A DNA stretch of 64,000 nt from Pseudoscleropodium purum (Eukaryota; Streptophyta; Bryopsida; Hypnales; Brachytheciaceae). The stretch covers positions 11,812,479-11,876,478 of the forward strand of contig OZ017800.1 of NCBI GenBank assembly GCA_963969395.1, read 5' to 3'. Each line of letters begins with the position of its first letter. Position 1 is the stretch's first letter. Made by a program: the position numbers and the translations under genes. A model generated the notes under the pieces. That model was not told the DNA's origin. It ran no database searches and saw nothing but the letters and a program-made list of their open reading frames with translations. This document shows positions 50,850 to 63,400 of this stretch, piece after piece.

Positions 50850-51585
50850 ATGACAAAAATGATGAAATGAAGCTAGGACAAAAATGGTGTAATAAAGCCA
50901 AGACAAAAATAATCATGGAATTTCAAAATCACGAGATTAATATTGAAGCCAATAATGATTTTTCAATTGAAAGAATTTAAAAGATTTTGAAGGAACCAAT
51001 GAAAATTTGGGGGGTTCAATTAATTTACAAACCAAGGCCAAACAAAATTGAAATAAAAAAATAAAATATGATAGTTGAAAGGTTTTTGAGCCAAGTAATG
51101 GAATTTTTATATATTGATAAATATATAGTTCACTTTGTGACCATGAGAATCATTTGAAGTCATGACTAAGAAAATGATGTTAGATTGAAGCCACAATAAA
51201 ATAATGGAATTCCAAAGTTACATGACTAAAATTGAAGCTCATACTAAGTCTATTGCCTTGTCAATTGAGGAAGTTGAATTTTTTCGAAAGAACCAATGGA
51301 AACCTTTGAGGTTCATTTAATTTCCAAAAATAAGGCTACAAGAATTTGGAATTTAAAAAGAAAAAATGTGAGAGTTGAAAAGGTTCATTTTGCAACCATG
51401 GAATCTCAATCGATAGAGATTTTAGTGCTTTATCAATTGAAGGATTTAAAAATTAATTTGAGGAAACCAATGGAAACCTTTGGTACTCAATTAATTTCCA
51501 AAATAAAGGCCATAAAAATTGAAATTGGAATTTGGATTTAAAAAAAAATATGAGGGTTGAAAGGGTGTTCTTTGTATCCATAGGG
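50850..51585 (+). repeat. degenerate tandem repeat, unit about 240 bp, three copies
   Basis: Three successive segments (about 50850-51100, 51165-51390 and 51395-51585) share the order CATGGAAT/AAAT, TCAATTGA..GA, AACCAATGGAAACCTTTGAG, TTCAATTAATTTCCAAA, AATTGGAATTT and AAAATATGAGAGTTGAAAGG. Sequence between copies differs by substitutions and small gaps. No protein is encoded in common. Confidence 0.6.
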
Positions 51586-54500
51586 ATTGGATCTTTAGGG
51601 GTTTGTATTGACAAATTTAGAGTTCAACACTCGTCTTTTGGTCAACAATTCAACATACACCTCTAAATTTTAGTATAATGAGTTCACAATTGCCAAGACT
51701 TCTATGTCAATTACAAACTTTTTAACCCTCAAAAGTTGAGCCTATAATTATTTTTTTAAACTTCTTTTTGCAAGTACCTTTGAATGTGAGTTTTTGTATT
51801 TATTTTTTTGGAGATGTGAAATACATATCTTCTATTAGTTTAAAAATGTCACATTATTTTGGAATTTTTTTGAAATTACCTTGAATGTTTAAATAAAAAG
51901 TGAACCAATTCATATCAAATGCAATTGGTGTTCAAAAAATTTGAAAAACCCTTCAAGTTTATATCAAAATGTCAAACATCAAGGTGCATATTTTTTTTAG
52001 TATGTCATTCTAAAATTAGAAATTTAGCACCCTAGAATTACAAATTTCATTTATCCAAATTAGTAGTCAATATTTAAGGAAATTTTCTACATTTTAAATA
52101 GGATTTCAATTGAATAACTTAAGAATATTAATGAAAAACTAATTTCTAATAGAAATCTAATACTTTCTACAAGAAGGCATCAATATCTATTTGAAAATCT
52201 CCATTGTCCAATTCTCTTGACCCAAAAATAAGATCTAAAGCCTTTAGTTGGATATCATTGGTAGTGTAGAGAGCAATGGAGCTCTAATAAATTTATAAAT
52301 TTGAAATATTTTACTTTAACAATTTGTGAATAAACTAAGTTGTTTGCTTGCAATTTATAAATCTTAAACTATTAAATTCAAAAAATTGCAAGTTTATATA
52401 AATTTTTTGTTTATTGATTGCAAATATGTAATATTAATTAACATTAAGTTTTAAAAAATAAAACAATCTTAACTGTTGAAGTTTTTAAATATTTTATCAA
52501 ACTACCTTAAAATACAAATGAATTTTAAGGAGTCAGCTAAATTAAATTTGAAAAGGATTGAAGTTTATAATTGAAAAATATAATCATTTGATGACTAGGC
52601 TTTGAGATGAAATCCAAATATATTTTTACACCAAGTAGTTGGTGGGTTTGATATGTAGTCTCATATTAATTACCTATCACTTTGTAGAAATTTTTCATGT
52701 CTAAATAAAACAACCAAAGAAAGACAACTATGAAAGTCAAATACATAAAGAGACTCTAAGGATAAAGTGCATCCCTCGTGTAAGGATTACATGGTGGGCC
52801 ACCCTTATCACATAAGACTACTCTATAGTGCCATGGAAGATTGAAAAAAATGAAAACCAAAATATTATCAATACAAATTGGGTTTATTGTATTGCTACGG
52901 TCTAGTAGTCTATAGAATCAATAATTGGATTTTAAAATATATCAAAATTAACACAATCTTTGTAGATTTCATGCTAATTCAAGATCCATTTTCTAATAAT
53001 GCATCTTTGATTAGATGTTTGATTCTCATATTCTATTTCATTTAATTTGTTTTCCATTCATAAGATGAATATAAAAAACTCTAACATCTTTGAATTGCTT
53101 CAAAATCTACTACGTATTTGGATTGTAAGGTTGCAATTAGTCTAATAGGATACATTTCACTTGTTTTTCATGTATTTTGGGAAGTCAAATTGATTCATTA
53201 ATTATCAATTACCACCTCTATTATATTTTTATTAAATTTTACTCTAATATTTGAATTGATAAAAATTTGAGTCTATTATAGTTCAATGAGCTCCTTAGTT
53301 AATTTAGAATGTTAGGATGATTAATTGACCTATTAAATATATACACACACACTTATACATACATATATATATAAACACACATACATTTACTCTTGTAAAA
53401 CAAAAGTATACGAACAACACAAAAATTAAAGATTCAAGTCAGTTTTAAAGTATATCTCTAATAGGTTGGCAATTATCAAGTCAACATGAAGTCAATATTA
53501 ACCTAACATTAATTTCACATTATCATTTAAATCATTTACCACATATCCCTAAGCTTCATTTCCACCTCCATTGCTAAGATAAAAGAACTATTTCTTATGA
53601 ACTATCAATTAACAATACTTTATTTTTTAATAAATTTAAAGATATGGGATTTGGTTGAGATACAATCTACAATTGTATCGATTTTCTTGAATTCTTTTCT
53701 TTGAAAGACTAAAGTTTATGACTATTTTTTTATATTTTTTTGGTAAAAAAATCATTTTATCAAACTAAATGATAAAAATTAATTATTAAAAAATAGATGA
53801 AATCATCAAAATTGTGAGTGAATAAAATACAAATATGTAGGTGAAATTAAATTGTTACGCAATATAGTACTTGAGTGAATAATTTTTAATATAAAATTGG
53901 CTCTATAGGCAAGTCATTGGAAAACACGTGTACAAATGTGAAATGAACAATATTTAGGATTGGACACACTAGCAAGACCTTTTGTCACTAAGGCATAAAC
54001 AAATTTATCAATGGCATTCATAGTAGAATAGTAGTAAAGCTTGACACAAAATATACTTGTAGAGATGTAATGATTGAATTTGTACACTTGATGGAATAAA
54101 ACCTTATATTAGTGTAGAGATTGTCACCATACTTATGTGTTTGTTGAATCAAATTTCCAAGCAAACTATTGTATGATGAATGCATTATATAAGTATAATA
54201 CATTGTATAGTTATAGTAGTTAGAACATCATTGCCCTTGCTTGGGCTAGTCCACATGCCCAAACTCATGTAGGAGACTTTGGAGGAAGTGGTGATGAGGT
54301 TCTCATATTCCTCTTCCCACGATGTCTTGTCCTAGAGGCTAATAAAACAAGAAAGAAGTTGTAAAATAAGGCTTTGTTTTCCTAGATTCACTCTTTCACT
54401 TGCTCTTTCATCCTATCAAGGATGTCTTTTGAAGGAATTATGAAACTAAAACATGAAAATGACATAGATAATCTCCACATAGTGGACTCACTTAAAATTC

Positions 54501-56060
54501 CTCTTGGCCTTTAAAAATGGTGTTCAAAAATTTGATTTGAGGGGCCATGTGGAATTAATTTCATTGGCCATCCCAAAATGGGGATGTTTTGAAGCTTGGC
54601 CCCAGCATAAGTTATCCTAAGCTCATAGGCTAAACAAAGGTGGAGGTGCTCTAGGACAACATGATGCAAGGTTATACAAAATGTCAAATGTAATTAAATA
54701 CTTAAAGTGAAAAAATCAATTGTTACATTGTAAAAGCTGGACTCAAATGTTGAGTCATCAAATCTTAACTACCAAACACAAATTAGCACTTCAAATGGTC
54801 CTAAAAAAAATTTAGATCCCTTTTTTTTAAGGATAGGATCTAAACTTTAATGTAAAAATAAGATGACTTAATGTGATTTGATTGCATGTAATCATCCCTT
54901 GTTGTCAATCTAAAAAAATACAAGCTGAATAAAATTCAAAAGCAATCTAAAATTAGACACAAATTAGGGACCAAAGAGATAATGACCCTCAAGACCTTTA
55001 GGATAACTTTATTTATATACCAAAAGAATTACATAATAAGAATTAAGGGTTGTCACACCTTCTCTAAGAATGAAACTTCTATGAAGAATGCGAAGTTGTG
55101 GAATAGAAAGAGGATCCAATGAGGAGCCTTTTGCATGAAGATGTGACCCCACTTTTGTATTGTATGGAGAATGATAATGAAGAATGGAGAGAAGTGTTCA
55201 CCTTTGATTCAAAATTGATGCAATAATTTTCCAATGCTCTTTGACATGATTTGTAATTTGGAGTGTTGATTGTGTTGACCATATTTAAGTGGTGATGTTG
55301 AAGGTCGATGTCTGAGCATCAATGTGTAAGCATTGGTGCATCAATGCCAACACAATTTTGAAATGGATAGTGGGTCACAAGGAATTCTGGGTGGACAAGT
55401 AGCAAATCTCTCTTGCTTCGCCCATCCACTTAGGTCACTTGTTTAGCTTTGGTAGAAATTTTGTTTCGTTTTTTGACCACCGATTCTTCTTCTCTAGTGC
55501 AATTGGGATGAAAGTGGCACACACAGGGTAAAAGTGAGATGAAAAATTCTATGAAGAAATGTTCTTCACACCCATCCTTCACCTCTAGAGGAAAAGAATC
55601 TCCACTCTCAATCTTCGGAGAACAAACCCTCCACAAGTCTCTGCAAGCCAATGAGCTAAAGTGCATTGTCTCCATTCTTTAAAGATTGAGAATGGGCAGA
55701 AGAAGGTGTGACAACCCCTATTTTGTCTTCACAATTCTAAAGAATTTTAAAATACTTTGAACGGCTCCACCACAAACTCCAAATGAAACATGACCGCAAT
55801 TGTAGTAGAAATGTGACAATTTTAGAGCTCCACTGCATCAATACAATGCTCTGCCCACACTATTGTTGAGGTCTTTTGAGATCACGCCAGAGCTCACACA
55901 ACGACTCAAACCTTTGAGTATGGAAGAATCATTCTCTTTCATGACGTCTTTGATGATGTAAAACAAGTTGGATGAGGCATTGCTGAGGGATGAAGCGTGA
56001 ATTACACTGCCACTGTTCTAAAAAGTAGTGTAGACACTACTGCAGTTGACCTACGCCTTC
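51586..56060. other. gene-free AT-rich tract
   Basis: No coding region is recognised. A (TA/CA)n microsatellite lies at 53339-53388. From about 55.3 kb the composition becomes more gene-like towards the phytol kinase promoter, but the frames there (55079-55282, 55430-55675 minus) show nothing recognisable. Confidence 0.5.
53339..53388. repeat. TA/CA-rich microsatellite
   Basis: A short imperfect run of alternating pyrimidine-purine steps (ATATACACACACAC, ATACATATATATATAAACACACATACAT). Confidence 0.8.
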
Positions 56061-56064
56061 AGTC

Positions 56065-56072
56065 TATAAAAA
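56065..56072 (+). promoter_or_regulatory. TATA box of phytol kinase gene
   Basis: TATAAAAA lies about 240 bases upstream of the ATG at 56307. It predicts a start site near 56095 and a leader of about 210 bases containing the 41-codon uORF at 56152-56277. It is the best TATA match in the proximal region. Confidence 0.5.
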
Positions 56073-56151
56073 CCATTTCACGTTGAAGCGGTGGAGCTGC
56101 TCTTAGCAAAATTGGCCCAAGAGGCTATTTTCGTTTCATTTTCGTTTGTTT

Positions 56152-56277
56152 ATGTTCATTTCCGGCGACGGAAAATTCGAGACCCGCCAATGCTCAAATG
56201 CTGCTGCTGCAAACAACACCAAATGTCGAATAACTCCAAAGCTGCGCAGATTTGAGTCGCCATTGCGGAGATCGTGA
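56152..56277 (+). promoter_or_regulatory. 41-codon uORF in phytol kinase leader
   Basis: An ATG at 56152 opens a 41-codon frame ending TGA at 56275-56277, 29 bases before the main ATG and in a different frame. The predicted peptide is Ala/Asn/Arg-rich, with a C-terminus resembling a basic transit-peptide tail. It may regulate translation. Alternatively, an annotation error or an unseen splice may hide a longer transit peptide. Confidence 0.45.
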
Positions 56278-56306
56278 TCCGTCCTACACAGACTCGGGAA
56301 ACCGAA

Positions 56307-58879
56307 ATGGCCGACAATTTGAGCTTCTGCGCTTCCGGAGGGGGTTGTAACAACACATTGGCATCCCTCCAGGGGCTATGGAGCCAGTCCTCAGCTGCAT
56401 TGAATTGCTTCTTGACACAAGCTCTTGCGGCGTTCCAGTCCGTCCCCGCGTCCGACTTTGTGGCCGCTTCGTTCACTCTGTGCGGGGCTCTTGGAATTTT
56501 GCAATTCTTTGACGAATTGGCCAAGCGCGATTTCCTGGAGAAGGTAGCTAGTTTGTTCTAGTGGCGCGATCTCTAAGCACCGTTCGTTCTTGATTGTACT
56601 GATTTGAATTTCCACTATGCTGTTGTAGTTAGAATATTGAGCTTGGAGTTTGGGAATGGAGAGCCGAGATTTGGTGAGAAAGAGCAGGCTAATTGCACCT
56701 AAAGCGCTGAGTATGCCATCTCCTTGAGAAGGTAGTTAGTTCGTTCATAATGTCTCTCTCTCTAAGCATCGTTCTTTCTTGATCACATTGATTTGTTTAT
56801 TTAACTATGCTGTCTTAGTTAGGATTTTGAGCTTTGGAGTTTAGGAGTGGAGAGTCGAGGTTTGGTGAGAGGGAGCGGGCTCATTCTACCTAATTCCGCT
56901 GAGTGTAGTTACTGTTGTCAGAATTTTTAGATTTTTAGATTTTCTTGTTAGTGCATTGAAGAGGATTCTAGTGCACCAGAGAATGCGTGTTAGGATACAA
57001 AAGTTATAAGTGTTTGAAGTTTATTGATAGATGCCCTAAAATTGACGGGAGTTATGATGATGATCGAGATGGTGAGCATTCCCTAAGTCAATTTTATACA
57101 ATTTATGTGCAGAATTTTGTGCGTTGCACTTAGGTAGGTGACGGTTTATTGGAGTTTGTTTGATCTCGTGCTCAAGAAACAACGTGATGAGCGCGAGGTT
57201 TTTGTGTATTTGTGCAGAAACTGAGTCGAAAGCTGTGCCACATATTGTCCGGGCTGGTGTTCATGCTCTTCTGGCCTTTCTTCAGGTCAGGCTTTTTAGT
57301 CTCACTAGAACTGCTCGACTATGTAATCACTTTAGCATTTGAACTTTTCCTCTGGACTGGATGTTCTCATTTTTGAATGGGACCTGAAATGGCTCATCAC
57401 TCATGAAAAGCTAGATTCTAAAGTAGCAGGGTATGGGACTTGTACCAATGGTTCGATGCATTTAGAAGGTCAGGTACTAAGTTCAGGGTTTCGGAAGTTT
57501 ATTGCATTAGAATCTAGGTCTTTAATATGTACGTTGTTGGTTTCTTCTCGCAGTTCAGCACCTCTTGCGAGATATATGGCAGCTTTTGCGCCGGGTGCGA
57601 ACGGGCTTCGTATGATCGGATTGGGGTTAGGCCTTTGGACGAATGAAGCTCTTGTGAAAGCTATAAGCAGAGAAGGTGGAAAGAGGTAATAATGATGTCT
57701 TCTCTCTATGGATTAGTCCAGAATGGTAGTCTCTGTGACATTGGTTGCTTCTCCCCCTCTCCCAAATTGTATAATGCCGGAACCCTTTTACTTGCGCATT
57801 CTGATGCTCTATGTGCGCTGTGCAGAGAATTGCTGCATGGTCCCCTTTATTATGCAATTACAATTACCGTTGCGACATTATTTTTCTGGCGAGATTCACC
57901 TATTGGTATATGCGCTATTTCAACTTTGTGCGCGGGCGATGGTACTTCACTAGTACATCATGTTTACCTCTCTCAAGTAGAGTTCATGGTCCTCCCTTCC
58001 ACGTTCCAGTCATGACTTGAAGTCTCTCTGAAGCTTTGGGTCACTAACCGTTGAATTGTTTGCCGGTTGAAAATTGGCTTCTTCGAGCTGGAGGGATCTT
58101 ATTATCTAACAATGTGACATAGGTTCCCACAAATTAGGTGGTTTCAAGAACTGTAGGTATTATCATAAAAGGAATCTTCCTCATGATACATGAAGAGCTT
58201 GACTCTATGGTTGCAGTGAGCATGTGGAGGCCTCTATATGATCACCGTGATCATGAGGGAGCCCCTTTATAATCACTGCGACCATTACGTATGAATTATG
58301 GAGAGGATTCCCTCTGATGTTTCTAAATTTCTGAAACAGATGAAAAACTCTACTTTCGTGTAGCCTTAGGGTTTAAGCCCATGTGTGACGCCTATTTTCT
58401 ACGACTGGTGCAGGTTTTGCAGACATTCTGGGCAGGAAATATGGTACCTGTAAGTTACCGTACAACAGCAGCAAATCGTTCGTTGGGACTTTGGGTTTCT
58501 TCGTCTTTGCCTCCCTCGCGTCCATGGGGTATGGGGTCAACATCGAAATCTTGTGATTACACGCCCTTGAGAAAGTGATTAGTGCTAAAATCAGACCGCT
58601 TTCCTGTTTCCCTCTGTTTTTGGAATTTCGGCTTCTTTATTTATTGATCGCCCGCACACGAGGTTCCCTATGAGCTCAATTTGTTGTCTGGAACGGTGCA
58701 GGTATGTGGCAATTTTCTCAGCATTTGGATTTTTCACAGCAACGGCGGAAATTTACTTCGCAACGGTGGGGGTAGCCCTTGCCTCTGCATTTGCAGAATC
58801 TTTGCCTCTTCCTATTGATGACAACATTACTGTCCCCTTGACGGCTATGGGAGTTGGTATGCTATTATTGCCTTATTGA
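56307..58879 (+). CDS. VTE5: phytol kinase-like (VTE5 family) membrane kinase
   Basis: Six exons join in phase: 56307-56543, 57218-57285, 57554-57685, 57826-57941, 58414-58528 and 58702-58879. They total 846 nt and 281 residues. Motifs of the CTP-dependent polyprenol kinase family appear in order: KLSRKLCHILSGL (about 80-92), a REGGKRELLHGPLYY block (near 140-155), FFWRDSPIG, LCAGDGFADILGRKYG (about 182-197), LPYNSSKSFVGT, and AESLPLPIDDN near the end. Most of the protein is hydrophobic, with six or more membrane helices. In plastids VTE5 phosphorylates phytol released from chlorophyll, feeding tocopherol synthesis; the close relative FOLK uses farnesol. The LCAGDG and KSFVGT motifs favour VTE5. 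The N-terminus is short and only weakly transit-like. An in-frame GTG at 56274 is not used as a start here. Confidence 0.9.
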
Positions 58880-60389
58880 GTAAAAATTCGTGTTCGGGCT
58901 TATCTAAGCCACTTCAACGTTTTCGTGACAATTTGGAGTTGAAGATGGGAGTATTTAGTGGACACCTGTCTCGACGTGAGCTTTCTGCATTTTCATGTAC
59001 AAGGGTTTGTACTTTTATTGAGTACCTTTGGAGAGCCCGCTTTCGGTGTACACCCTGACAGGCACTGACATTTGTAATGGTCTGAAATGCTCGTGCTTTT
59101 GTGGATCGGTGGTTCATTCTGCTGAACATTAGCAGTCGCCAAGAAAACTTCCACATGACCACAGCCGTGCTTCTTGCACTTCTATTAAAGTATTGAGGTC
59201 TCTTACTTCATTGATGAGCCTCGTCCATCTATTATTTGTCATTTGGGGACCGAATTGCGGCCGACACCTCGTTAGACCTTCTGGATCGTACAATCATTTT
59301 AGGTCGAAACATATACATGGTTCTATACCATTGCCTGCTCGAGAGGCATGTGCTGCTTGGCTGAGCTCTGACGTCTTGTTGTCGTTTATTCTATGTTCAA
59401 TGACGTCGATAATTAACTGAATGTAATTAACACGTGAGTTTATACCAGAAAAACAGAAAAACAGAACCTTATGACACTTGTTGGAGCATGTGAGAAGGTG
59501 CTCAATGCGTGGGAAGGCGCTCCGTGTGCTGTGATTGATGGAAAGAATCAATGTAAGAGTTCTCATAATCTGGCGATTTTTCTGCAGTTCTGATCAATTT
59601 CGTATGGGGTCTCTTGCACTTTCAGCAGGATTATTATTCAGGATTAGCTTTTGACTTTGGCAAGTCCATCACCTGAACGCATGATTTGTAGAAGCCTGGT
59701 TTTTGGTCACGAATTTCACGGTCAATGGACATATTGTCAATGTAGACGAAACGTATAACGTTCCTTCTGCTGACTGGAGCCCCTCGTTTCATCTTCCAGA
59801 GCTCTTTACAGAACCCTCTTTACAGATCAACTTATTAACGCCAATACATATCTTGGGACGGTTTTTAGTTATGGAGCACCTTTTAACCTTTTAACCTAAA
59901 ATTATTTTTGCCCCCTGCTATTGACGTTATTTGCAGTGGACAGGTTGCCACTGTGAAGGTGGATTCCCACAGTGAGTATGACGTGCCTAGCGTGCTTCCA
60001 CCTTTCCTTACTTTTGTCCGTGACTCTCGATTGCTGGAGTTTGTTTCACTCATCCTTGAGTTTATTTTAGTAAGGAGCTGCCATAGTGAAGCACGTAGCT
60101 GGCATGATTTGTCACTCGGGACATACAAGAGGAGTTCGGTTACTCCACATTCCATATGTTTCAAAGTATAGTTCAATCGTCTCAATTGCTCTGGAGGTTA
60201 TTGGCTTATTGCCCTGACTATATTAGGATTCAGCTCCCAGTTGCCAGGACGAGTTTTGATGAATATTGTTTCAGAGCTCAGTTGAAAGCGACATTCAACG
60301 AGTGGTTGTTGAAGGTCAGTAGAAGGTCGCAGTTGTGATTTCCTGGATTCCTCTCAAGAATCGGCCAACAAGCAAGTTTAACTGCCTCA
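58880..60389. other. intergenic region, probable receptor promoter and leader
   Basis: 1.5 kb of mixed composition between two plus-strand genes. No conserved frame is present; overlapping short frames on both strands are chance. A strong acceptor, CTGCCTCAG, ends at 60390, 35 bases before the receptor ATG, and a GAAG|GTCAGT donor lies near 60313. The receptor may therefore have a 5'-UTR intron. Confidence 0.4.
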
Positions 60390-60425
60390 GGTGAAGCACG
60401 TGTGGCCTTGAAGGATCGATTCCAA

Positions 60426-63400
60426 ATGGAGAAGAATTTTATAACTGTGTGGACAGTGTTCTGTAGCGTTTACTTGATCTTATCTCCTGCTGGCGTAACA
60501 GCAATCATAAGGAGGCAGTTCTTCCCGGAGAATGCTCTTGTGGACGAGATGGTGACTCGAAAGCTGGAGAATTATGCGAGCAAGGAGTATTGCACCGAGC
60601 CTTGCACCACCATGGTTCTGGAAGCATCAGGAATGTGTGGGACCTGCCTCCTCGCTCACCCCACTATCCCTCGCTATGTGGAGATGATTCATTGGCAGCT
60701 CGTCTCCGACGTGCTCATTGCTCTTGCATACTTCTCTATCCCGGTCGAGCTTTTGTTCTTCATCTACAAGGCACAGGTAATGCTCTTGAAGTGATTCAGG
60801 AGTAGTTCCATCCTCAAATCGACAAAGTTGAATTATCTTCTACCTGGTCAAGCTCAAAATAGAAAGTCCACTTCGGAGGCTAATAGTCGATTTTTGTAAC
60901 TTTCAAATTATAGTATCTGTCGATAGAAAAATGTCGGTAAGATTTCTTCTTCCTATTAGTGCATGTTGTTACATTCCTAATTGATTTGTTCAACTCCTAT
61001 GGATATGGAAGCGGTCACTTAGAGGTTAACAAATCATAATATGAACTAAACTGAGTTCTATGGACATGCGATGAATACAGGTGTTCCCTTACAAATGGGT
61101 AGTTGCGGAATTCGGTGCGTTCATTGTTCTCTGCGGATTGACTCATCTCACAAATGTCTGGACTTTTCTCTCCCTTGCAGCAAGTGCAACCCGAACCTTG
61201 ACCATTTTCAAAGTCTCCACTGCCTTTGTGTCCTGTGCCACAGCTGTCACCCTCAGCTGGGTGATTCCCGAAGTTCTGAGTGTCAAAAAACGCGAGTTAT
61301 ATCTCGTTGGCAAGGTAAGATTAACCTGTTCGATTATTTCGTGTGCATTGAAGTCCTGTTCATATTGCGTTCTGAGTCTCCCTTTTTAATCTCTGTTGAA
61401 TAGGAAGTGATGTTATATCGGTGGGTGGTCTTTCTAGACTGCAGAATTAGATGAGCAGGTTGGAGCTATGAAAAAGAAGGAAGAGGCAGGAACGCATGTG
61501 CGGATGCTGACCCATGAAATTCGGAGCACGCTCAATCGACACACCATCTTGAAGACTACCCTGGTAGAGCTTTCGCAAACTCTAAATCTTAAAAGCTGCA
61601 ACATCTGGATGCCCAGTGAGGATGGTGAACAGTTCGAACTTACACATGAGCTGGAAGCGGATAGTATCATGTCTAGAAGCCACTTGACTGTATCTAAAGC
61701 AGATCCAGGCATCCAACATGTAAGTATTGTTATAACCGAGTTGTAATGATTTGATTAACCTTTAAAAAGTTTGTTTTAATTTTATGAATCAAATAGATCA
61801 GGCCATGTTGTGATTGATGACCATGAATATGTCTCTCGATGGTGGGTCTAATTGCAGATGCAATTTGCAGGTTCTATGCAACCAGGGTGCAGTACTGGTT
61901 CCTCTGAACTCCATTTTATTACTGAGGCATATTGCTTCAGGATTGCCTGATGAAACCGTGTTAGAAGATCGAGTTGTGGCTGTGAGACTTCCCTGTATGA
62001 GTACCTCTCATTTTAAGGATTTTAGTGAAGCCAGCGTTGCGAATGGCCATCTTCCTGAAGCATCGTCATATGCATTCTTGGTTCTTGTGTTGCCGAATGA
62101 TCCCCAAAGGAACTGGCAAGGACATGAGTTTGATTTGGTCACAGCAGTGGCAGATCAGGTATTTTGTCTGATCCCCAATTAGCAGTGCACATTTCATATA
62201 TCTCGTTAAGTGCAGAGTGGCATACTTGCTCTTATCTTAAGCCCTGATCCCCGAGTATGAGGAAGTAAGTGGGGAACATCATTTGTTGCAGTGGACTTCA
62301 CTGAATTCTTTAACCTTCCACGTGACTGTTGAAAATGCGCATTTAATTGTAAGTCTTATTAAGCGGTTTTTGATAAAAATAAATGAAATTTAAAGATATT
62401 GGGAAAGTGTGGATGGCCGTCTACCCCTGCTTGCTTTAATGACCTTGTTAAAAGTAGAATGGAGTATTGAATGTTGTATTGATGGAATGGGACAATAAGG
62501 CAAAAAAGGTGCTGAACATTTTGGTATGTTTCCTGTTCATCGATCATCTTCTCAACTCTTTGGATCTGATTGTGCAATCAGGTTGCAGTTGCACTGTCGC
62601 ATGCAACTGTGTTGGAGGAGTCCATGCGAGCACGAGACCAACTGATATCTCAGAATTTAGCCCTGGAGATTGCGAAGAAGGAGGCCGAGGAAGCAGTGGC
62701 TGCACGCAACGATTTTCTAGCGGTGATGAACCATGAGATGCGCACTCCTATGCACGCCCTCATTGCCCTCGCTTCAATCTTGCTGCAAACAGACTTGACT
62801 GAAGATCAGCACTCTATGGTTGAGACCATGGCCAAGAGCAGCAGTCTTCTCTCCTCATTGATAAATGACATTTTGGACTTCTCAAGGCTCGAGAGTGGGA
62901 GCCTGGCTCTAGATTTAACGCTTTTCAACTTCCCTTCTCTTATGCGCGAAGTAGAGAATATCGTCCGCCCCCTGGCCTCCAAGAAAAATGTTTCTTTCAT
63001 TATGTCTTTGCAATCAGATTTCCCCGAGGATGTGTTGGGAGACAGCAACCGCGTATTGCAAGTCATGCTCAACGTTGTAAGCCTCACTCTTTCATCGCAA
63101 TACTCCCCCAATAGGATTGACAAAGTTTTTATTATTAATTTAATATGCACTAGATTCTTGCTGACCTTATGTGGAGCTAATCTTAACGTAATGTTAGTGT
63201 AATTGGTGTCAATGCTAGTGTCCTTAGCGTTAATTGATATTGTACTGGCAACTGTGAGTTGACATTATGGCAACATTAACTTGACATCAATATAACAAAA
63301 TCTTATTTTTGATCTATAGATTAAAATTAATTTACTATGAAGAACTTTGCGGATCTAATTGGGAATCTCTTGAGACGTCTGTCTCTATGGCCTACTTTGC

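Noticed and set aside
56274..56306. Earlier start of the phytol kinase
   Set aside because: The codon at 56274 is GTG and overlaps the uORF stop; the first in-frame ATG is 56307.
60402..60425. Earlier start of the ethylene receptor
   Set aside because: The codon at 60402 is GTG; the first in-frame ATG is 60426 with a good context (CAAATGG).
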